This document shows, in pieces, positions 59,293-64,000 of a stretch of DNA of 64,000 bases. The position numbers and the translations under genes are program-made. This DNA comes from Bog-473 sp963764305 (GTDB lineage: Bacteria; Actinomycetota; Acidimicrobiia; Acidimicrobiales; RAAP-2). The stretch lies in the NCBI GenBank assembly GCA_963764305.1, contig CAVXSD010000001.1, forward strand, positions 511,604 to 575,603, given 5' to 3'. The notes under the pieces are model-generated. The model saw only the letters and a program-made list of their open reading frames with translations, was not told where the DNA came from and searched no databases. Every line of letters begins with the position of its first letter. Within the stretch, counting starts at the first letter, position 1.

Positions 59293-60099
59293 TGGTGCGG
59301 CCCCGGGGAGCGACAGCCTCGCCGTCCGATCCGGGCTACGTACGCGTTGACCACCGTGAGGGAGTGGCCCTCGTCACGCTCGACCACCCGGCCGACCGCA
59401 ACGCGTTGTCGCTCACCATGACCCGGGCGCTGGCCGAGGCCGTGCACCAGGTGACCGCCGACGAGAGGGTCGGGGCGATGGTGCTCAGCGCGACGGGCAC
59501 GGTGTTCTCCGCCGGAGGGTCGGTCGACGATCTCCTCGAGCCCCGGGCACCCCTGCGCGAGATGTATGCCGGATTCGTCGCCGTCATGGAGTACGGGCTG
59601 CCGACCGTCGCCGCGGTCAACGGTCCGGCCCTCGGGGCCGGCATGAATCTCGCTCTGGCCTGCGATGTGATCGTCTGCTCGCCCTCCGCCCGGTTCGAGA
59701 CCAGATTCCTCGACGTCGGGCTCCATCCCGGAGGCGGCCACCTGTGGCAGTTGCGCCGTCGCCTGGGTCGCCAGGGCGCCGCTGCGCTGTCGCTGTTCGG
59801 AGAGTCGTTGGACGGTGAGGAGGCGGCCCGCCGCCAACTGGCCTGGCGCTGCGTCCCCGAGAGTCAACTGCTAGAGACGGCGTGGCAGCTGGCCGCACGC
59901 GCTGGCAGGGCACGATCCCTCGCTCGTGGCGCTCACGCGCCAAACCCTCGATGACAGCGCTGCGTGTGGGCGAGCTTCGGACGCCATCGACCTGGAACTC
60001 GAGCGGCAGCAGTGGTCCATGGGGCGCCCGGAGTACGTCGCTGCTCTCGGGCGACTCCGCGCCCGTCTCGGACGGGACGACGCGAGCCGTCCGTCGTAG
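59292..60099 (+). pseudogene. Enoyl-CoA hydratase/isomerase, C-terminus frameshifted
   Basis: The open frame (220 codons to 59954) reads VALVTLDHPADRNALSLTMTRALAEAVHQVTADERVGAMVLSATGTVFSAGGSVDDLL, then VNGPALGAGMNLALACDVIVCSPSARFETRFLDVGLHPGGGHLWQLRRRLG. It ends in unrelated residues. The expected C-terminal helix continues in another frame as SLVALTRQTLDDSAACGRASDAIDLELERQQWSMGRPEYVAALGRLRARLG to a TAG at 60097-60099. The total length is 3x269+1, so one extra base near 59905-59915 explains it. The truncated protein keeps the active-site half and might still fold. An alternative ATG lies 6 bp upstream at 59286. Confidence 0.8.
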
Positions 60100-60117
60100 T
60101 CGGGACGAGCCGGGCCG

Positions 60118-61359
60118 CTAACCGACCACCGACGACGACCGCAGGATCTCGATCGCCGCTTCGGTCAGCCCGAGCTCCTCGCGCAGGACCTCCTGCGTGT
60201 GCTCTCCGAGCCACGGGATACGTCGGTCACCACCCTTGCAGCGGTCCACGATCACCGCGGGGTTGCCCGGCACCAGCACCGGTTGGTCGAGACCGTCCGT
60301 CCGATTGATGCCGACCAGCATGTGACGGGCGTTGACGTGCGCATCGCCGACCAACTCTTCGGCGCGCGCACAGGGGCCGGCTGCGATGCCGGCCTGGCTC
60401 AGGGCCTCGCACACCTCCAAGCGGCTCCGGCCGGCAGCCCACTGCTCGATGGCCGGGCGGATGACGTCGTCGAGCTGCTGGACCCAGCCGTACGGGGTGG
60501 CGAAACGCTCGTCGGTGAGCCACTCGGGATGTCCGATGAGATCAGCGAGGCGCTCGAAGACGTGGACGCGGGCCACCTGCATGACGAACCAGCCGTCGGC
60601 GGCCCGGAAGCCGTGATTGATCACCGCCCCGGAGTCGCCCCCGTCGACCCCCATCGACCAGTAGTTGGTGACGATGTCGGTCATGGCCATGACCGCATCG
60701 AGCATCGCGACGTCGACGTAGGCGGGTCGCCCCGTCCGGTCGCGGTCCCGCAGAGCGGCGAGGATCCCGATGGTGGTGTACAGCGCCGCGCCGATGTCAC
60801 CCAGCGCCCCCACGGGCGACACCACGGGCGGAAGGTCGCCTGTGCGCTTCATGTCGTAGACACCCGACATGGCCTCGACGATCGGTGCGAAGGCGGGCCA
60901 ATCACGGTACGGGCTCGGCACGGAGTTGCCGAAGCCCGACACTGACGCGTAGACGACCTGCGGGTGGACGGCGACGATGTCGTCGTAGCCGAGCCCCATC
61001 CGATCCATGGCACCCGCCTTGAAATTCTCGGCAAAGATGTCGAAGCGTGGTGCCAGGTCGAGGACGAGTTGCCGTCCTTCGGCCTGCTTGAGGTCGACAC
61101 AGATGCTTCGCTTGTTGAAGTTGTTGCGCAGGAAGGTCGCCCCGACGGAACGACCTTCGGGGTCGGACATCGCCGGCAGTGCGGCGCGACCGAGCTCGCC
61201 GGCCAGCGGCTCGATCTTGACGACGTCGGCGCCGAGACGTCCCAACAATTGGGTGGCGTAGGGGAGCGCCTGCATTTGTTCGATGGCCAACACGCGGACA
61301 CCTTCGAGAGGTCGTCCTGCTGCGGACACCGCACCGGATTCTGCCGCAGCGAACTCCAT
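60118..61359 (-). CDS. CaiB/BaiF-family CoA-transferase
   Basis: 413 residues of class III CoA-transferases: PLEGVRVLAIEQMQALPYATQLLGRLGADVVKIEPLAGELGR, LRNNFNKRSICVDLKQAEGRQLVLDLAPRFDIFAENFKAGAMDRMGLGYDDIVAVHPQVVYASVSGFG, and GRPAYVDVAMLDAVMAMTD, where the Asp carries the CoA. It moves CoA from one acyl-CoA to another acid without ATP and would complement the ligases of this island. TATAAT on the minus strand sits 7 bases before the base preceding the ATG, and there is no Shine-Dalgarno, so a leaderless message is likely. The 19-bp motif covers that promoter. Confidence 0.92.
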   Translation of the reverse strand: MEFAAAESGAVSAAGRPLEGVRVLAIEQMQALPYATQLLGRLGADVVKIEPLAGELGRAALPAMSDPEGRSVGATFLRNNFNKRSICVDLKQAEGRQLVLDLAPRFDIFAENFKAGAMDRMGLGYDDIVAVHPQVVYASVSGFGNSVPSPYRDWPAFAPIVEAMSGVYDMKRTGDLPPVVSPVGALGDIGAALYTTIGILAALRDRDRTGRPAYVDVAMLDAVMAMTDIVTNYWSMGVDGGDSGAVINHGFRAADGWFVMQVARVHVFERLADLIGHPEWLTDERFATPYGWVQQLDDVIRPAIEQWAAGRSRLEVCEALSQAGIAAGPCARAEELVGDAHVNARHMLVGINRTDGLDQPVLVPGNPAVIVDRCKGGDRRIPWLGEHTQEVLREELGLTEAAIEILRSSSVVG

Positions 61360-61378
61360 CTTGAATATTATATCCGAA
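61360..61378 (-). promoter_or_regulatory. 19-bp dyad motif, copy 7, at the CoA-transferase start
   Basis: Reads TTCGGATATAATATTCAAG on the minus strand and ends directly at the ATG of the CoA-transferase. It contains TATAAT (61367-61372), the probable -10 box of a leaderless transcript. Confidence 0.65.
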
Positions 61379-61420
61379 CGGTCGACGGCCTCCGCAGCGC
61401 CCGCTCGACGTCGTGGTGGG

Positions 61421-62230
61421 TCAGCGCCCCGTGAAGCGTGGTGTGCGCTTCTCCTTGCTCGCCTGCCCGTACTCTCGGAAGTCCTCCGAGCGGCTGGAGA
61501 CTTCCATCGCCCATGCTTCGTCGGCGAGATGGCTGTTCAGGTCAGCTGTCAGCGAGCGATACAGCAACAGCTTGGTGAGCCCGACCGCGACGGTCGGTGC
61601 GGCGGCGAGGCGATCGACCAGCTCCCGAGACACCGCATCGAGGTCGTCGGCCGGTACGGCGCGATGGACCAACCCCCACGAGGCGGCATCAGCTCCCGAG
61701 ACCTTCTCCCCCAACATGAGCATCTCGCGGGCTCGGGACACGCCCACGAGGCGGGGGATGAGCCAGGTGGCGCCACTGTCGGGCGTGAAGGCAAAGGTCG
61801 TGAAGGGAGCCCAGAGCCGTGCGTCCTCGGACACCACGGCGAAGTCCGTGGCGAGGAGGATGTCGAGACCGAGGCCGATGACCCAGCCGCGTGCGCTGCA
61901 GACAATCGGTGTCTGGCAGGACAGCATCGCCGGGATCAGCCGGTTGACGTGCCCGTTCATGCGCCGGTGCACCGAACCCACCCGGGGGCGTTCGGGACCC
62001 GGCGTCCGCTCGGCGAGATCGAAGCCGGAGCAGAAGTGCTCCCCCTCCCCGTCGAGATGGATCACCCGCACGGACTCGTCGCTGGCGGCGGCATCCACGG
62101 TGTCGGTCAGTGCGTAGACGATGGGGTCAGTGAGGCTGTTGCGGCGCTCGGGCCGGTTGAAGCGCACCCGCAGAACGGCCCCGTCATGCTCGCGGGTGAT
62201 CCCGGGGGGCATGTCGGGGTACGGCTTCAC
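61421..62230 (-). CDS. Enoyl-CoA hydratase/isomerase family protein
   Basis: 269 residues from a GTG that overlaps the MaoC-like gene stop by 4 bp (GTGA), so the two are coupled. GAVLRVRFNRPERRNSLTDPIVYALTDTVDAAASDESVRVIHLDGEGEHFCSGFDLAE and CSARGWVIGLGLDILLATDFAVVSEDARLWAPFTTFAFTPDSGATWLIPRLVGVSRAREMLMLGEKVSG give the crotonase core and the usual Asp/Glu segment. The C-terminus ends EDFREYGQASKEKRTPRFTGR. It hydrates or isomerises an enoyl-CoA. Second gene after the hotdog protein, then the CoA-transferase 61 bp on with its own promoter. Confidence 0.9.
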   Translation of the reverse strand: MKPYPDMPPGITREHDGAVLRVRFNRPERRNSLTDPIVYALTDTVDAAASDESVRVIHLDGEGEHFCSGFDLAERTPGPERPRVGSVHRRMNGHVNRLIPAMLSCQTPIVCSARGWVIGLGLDILLATDFAVVSEDARLWAPFTTFAFTPDSGATWLIPRLVGVSRAREMLMLGEKVSGADAASWGLVHRAVPADDLDAVSRELVDRLAAAPTVAVGLTKLLLYRSLTADLNSHLADEAWAMEVSSRSEDFREYGQASKEKRTPRFTGR

Positions 62231-63537
62231 TGCACTTCCTCGGAGGCGAACCGCTCGGCCAGGGCGTCGAGCGCTTCTTGGCAGGTGGTTGCCCCTCCCG
62301 GTGGCAGGGGGAGCCGGACCTCGCCGTGTTCCCGGGAGGGAAGCAGCACGGTCGCATGGCCCGGCGTCGTCGTCTCGCCCCGTTGGTTCTCCCCCCACAC
62401 GTCGAGGTCGACCGCCGGACTGTCCTGCCCAACGAGGTACTTCCGGGTGACCCGCCCCCGCATCCAATGGGTGTCGCCCACATAATTGAACTTGCGGAAC
62501 TGGCAGTCCAGCTTCCAGAGCCACGCGTCATCACCCATCCAGTCGGTGCACAGGTGGATGAGCCACGTCTCGCGCATGCGGCCGTAGTCGTAACAGGACG
62601 GGTTCCCGGCCCGCCGGGCCCATTCGGGATCCCAGTGCACGCGTTGTTGGACGTCGGGGATGTTCAGGTCGTCGGGCTTGAAGAAGCGGGGCATGCGCTG
62701 CAGCTGGTCGTGCCCGAGACGGAGGGCGGCCACGCCGTACAGTCCCATGCCCATACCGGTGTGCCATACGATCATGTCGGTGACCCGCATCGGACCCTTG
62801 ACCAAGGGTGGCAGCTCGTCTCCTTCGGTCACGTCCTCCCACCATCGTGGCTCCTCACCGCGCCGCCGAGTTCGCTCTCCCGCAACGGCCTCGCCGATGG
62901 CTGCGATCTCGTCGTCGCCGTACGGGCTGATCGTGACCTCGTCGTTCTTCTTCCGTTCGGTGGCCTTCTCCCGTTCGGCCCGGATCATCAAGCGGTATTG
63001 GCCCGAAAGGACTGGTCCGCCCGCCACGGCGAACACCTCGGCCAGCCATTCGTGCACGGTGCGACCGGCGAAGTCCCCGACTTTGTCGTGCACGCCCACC
63101 AGGGCGTTGCGGCGGGTCACCCGCATGCCGGGCCGCAGCGGGTTCCACCACTCCCGGAACGACCCGGAGTAGAAGGCGTGGACGCCTCCGAGCGGGTCGC
63201 CTTTCATGAGCGCCTTCGTCTCGCCCTCGAGGGCGGTGACCTCGTCCTCTCCGATGAGGGTGTCCCCACCGACCAGATGAGGGGGCGCGATCGGACCGGA
63301 CCACCGTGTTCCCGCACCGTAGGACGGGTCGCACCACAGCGGGTTGTCGTCGCCGTACGCCTCGGCGACGTGCCGAAAGGCGTCCTCGTTGGGGATCCGG
63401 TAATGCGGCGGGTTGGTGTGGGGCCGCGCGATCCCGATCCGCTGTCGCAGGCGGGCAACCCCCTCGTCGGTGATGGCGTCAGACACCACGCGGCCCGGAC
63501 CCGACGCCGACGGAAGATGAGCACGGGGTGGCGACAT
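62227..63537 (-). CDS. MaoC-like double-hotdog dehydratase family protein
   Basis: 436 residues. N-terminal hotdog: THPPHYRIPNEDAF-type NPPHYRIPNEDAFRHVAEAYGDDNPLWCDPSYGAGTRWSGPIAPPHLV, followed by SGSFREWWNPLRPGMRVTRRNALVGVHDKVGDFAGRTVHEWLAEVFAVAGGPVLSGQYRLMIRAERE. The C-terminal half, RWWEDVTEGDELPPLVKGPMRVTDMIVWHTGMG...YVGDTHWMRGRVTRKYLVG, is a second hotdog. It fits FAS1-DH/MaoC-type (R)-enoyl-CoA hydratases, though the usual HxxD catalytic pair is not clear-cut. Acts on acyl-CoA together with the coupled enoyl-CoA hydratase. The divergent acyl-CoA dehydrogenase shares its motif-bearing promoter region. Confidence 0.78.
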   Translation of the reverse strand: MSPPRAHLPSASGPGRVVSDAITDEGVARLRQRIGIARPHTNPPHYRIPNEDAFRHVAEAYGDDNPLWCDPSYGAGTRWSGPIAPPHLVGGDTLIGEDEVTALEGETKALMKGDPLGGVHAFYSGSFREWWNPLRPGMRVTRRNALVGVHDKVGDFAGRTVHEWLAEVFAVAGGPVLSGQYRLMIRAEREKATERKKNDEVTISPYGDDEIAAIGEAVAGERTRRRGEEPRWWEDVTEGDELPPLVKGPMRVTDMIVWHTGMGMGLYGVAALRLGHDQLQRMPRFFKPDDLNIPDVQQRVHWDPEWARRAGNPSCYDYGRMRETWLIHLCTDWMGDDAWLWKLDCQFRKFNYVGDTHWMRGRVTRKYLVGQDSPAVDLDVWGENQRGETTTPGHATVLLPSREHGEVRLPLPPGGATTCQEALDALAERFASEEVQ

Positions 63538-63579
63538 TCACACGTCGATGCACTGCGCCTGGCCTCCTAAACCGAGAAT

Positions 63580-63598
63580 TTCGAATATAGTATACGAA
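63580..63598 (-). promoter_or_regulatory. 19-bp dyad motif, copy 8, best palindrome
   Basis: TTCGAATATAGTATACGAA on the plus strand, TTCGTATACTATATTCGAA on the minus. This is the most symmetric copy, with TTCG and CGAA arms. It lies between the divergent MaoC-like gene and acyl-CoA dehydrogenase gene. Confidence 0.68.
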
Positions 63599-63680
63599 CG
63601 TAGCAACGCCCGGAGGCCCGGATCCGTGTGGGCCGGCTCAGGCATTTCTTCTCACCGAGTCCGTACGGGTGGAGGCAGCG

Positions 63681-64000
63681 ATGGATTTTGACGACACCGA
63701 GGAGGACGCCTCGTTCCGGCGCGGGGTGTCGGTGTGGCTCGAGGAGCATGCCGAGGTCAGAACAGGTCTGGCTGACTGGTCCCGGAACCCCACGCACCCT
63801 GATTACGTTCGCCGCTGCCGCCAATGGCAGCACACCCTCTACGAAGGCGGTTGGGGCGCCATCACCTGGCCCAAAGAATACGGCGGGCTTGGCGAAACCT
63901 CCTGGCACCAGACCATCTTCAATCAGGAAATGGCGAAGTACGACGTATCGGTTGGAGCATTCGCCGTCGGGATCGGCATGGCCGGACCGACGCTGATTGC
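63681..64000 (+). CDS. Acyl-CoA dehydrogenase, N-terminal part only
   Basis: 106 codons before the window ends. MDFDDTEEDASFRRGVSVWLEEHAEVRTGLADWSRNPTHPDYVRRCRQWQHTLYEGGWGAITWPKEYGGLGETSWHQTIFNQEMAKYDVSVGAFAVGIGMAGPTLI matches the N-terminal helical domain of FadE enzymes (WPKEYGG is a hallmark). It would oxidise acyl-CoA to enoyl-CoA using FAD. GGTGGAGGCAGCG precedes the ATG, giving an ordinary leader of about 80 bases from the motif-associated -10 region. Truncated only by the window edge. Confidence 0.88.
   Translation, partial: MDFDDTEEDASFRRGVSVWLEEHAEVRTGLADWSRNPTHPDYVRRCRQWQHTLYEGGWGAITWPKEYGGLGETSWHQTIFNQEMAKYDVSVGAFAVGIGMAGPTLI

Noticed and set aside
1..64000. CRISPR arrays, insertion sequences, prophage, rRNA or tRNA genes
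   Set aside because: No regularly spaced repeats, transposase or integrase motifs, or RNA gene signatures were seen on either strand.

Overview
The window is high-GC actinobacterial DNA. The gene content suggests an Acidimicrobiia-like or related soil or water actinobacterium that lives on lipids, steroids or terpenoids: many acyl-CoA synthetases, enoyl-CoA hydratases and SDRs, a KstR-like TetR, a DUF35/thiolase pair, a two-piece LigD end-joining ligase, an Rpf-like secreted protein and Thr/Pro-rich secreted proteins. Taxonomy is inferred from gene content only. No rRNA, tRNA, CRISPR array, transposase or phage gene was seen.

Left part (1-34 kb) is mixed. It holds a partial sulfatase, a PQQ-type beta-propeller surface protein, a xylose/ribose-type ABC importer (permease, single-domain ATPase, binding protein) beside a decayed ROK kinase, a phosphoribosyltransferase, a TIG-domain membrane protein, a cyclopropane fatty acid synthase with a divergent isocitrate-dehydrogenase-like protein, LigD ligase and polymerase as two proteins, a YihY membrane protein, a sulfotransferase, a hotdog thioesterase with a GlcG/HbpS protein, a PEP-mutase/isocitrate-lyase protein, an Rpf-like cell-wall protein, several alpha/beta hydrolases, a GH38 alpha-mannosidase, and two secreted solute-binding proteins without permeases.

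Right part (34-64 kb) is a catabolic island for CoA esters: a Baeyer-Villiger monooxygenase, four SDR/3-hydroxyacid dehydrogenase-type enzymes, an autoregulated TetR with an acyl-CoA synthetase, a P450, two amidohydrolase-2 proteins, three more acyl-CoA synthetases or ThDP-like proteins, a DUF35/thiolase-fold/NIPSNAP-like operon under a GntR regulator, acyl-CoA dehydrogenases, five enoyl-CoA hydratases, a CaiB/BaiF CoA-transferase and a double-hotdog MaoC protein.

The most interesting signal is a 19-bp dyad-symmetric AT-rich motif, consensus TTYGTATAYNWTATNYGAA, found eight times between 39.6 and 63.6 kb and only in promoter regions of this island. Seven positions are invariant in all eight copies. 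Two copies flank the GntR-FCD gene, and one copy fills exactly the 19 bp between the start codons of two divergent genes. Four copies coincide with -10 boxes placed for leaderless transcription. I read this as the operator of a local CoA-catabolism regulon. The same island also shows recombination and wear: a 369-bp perfect repeat joins the 3' halves of two adjacent hydratase genes, and single-base frameshifts sit in an acyl-CoA dehydrogenase, a hydratase and a hydratase tail.
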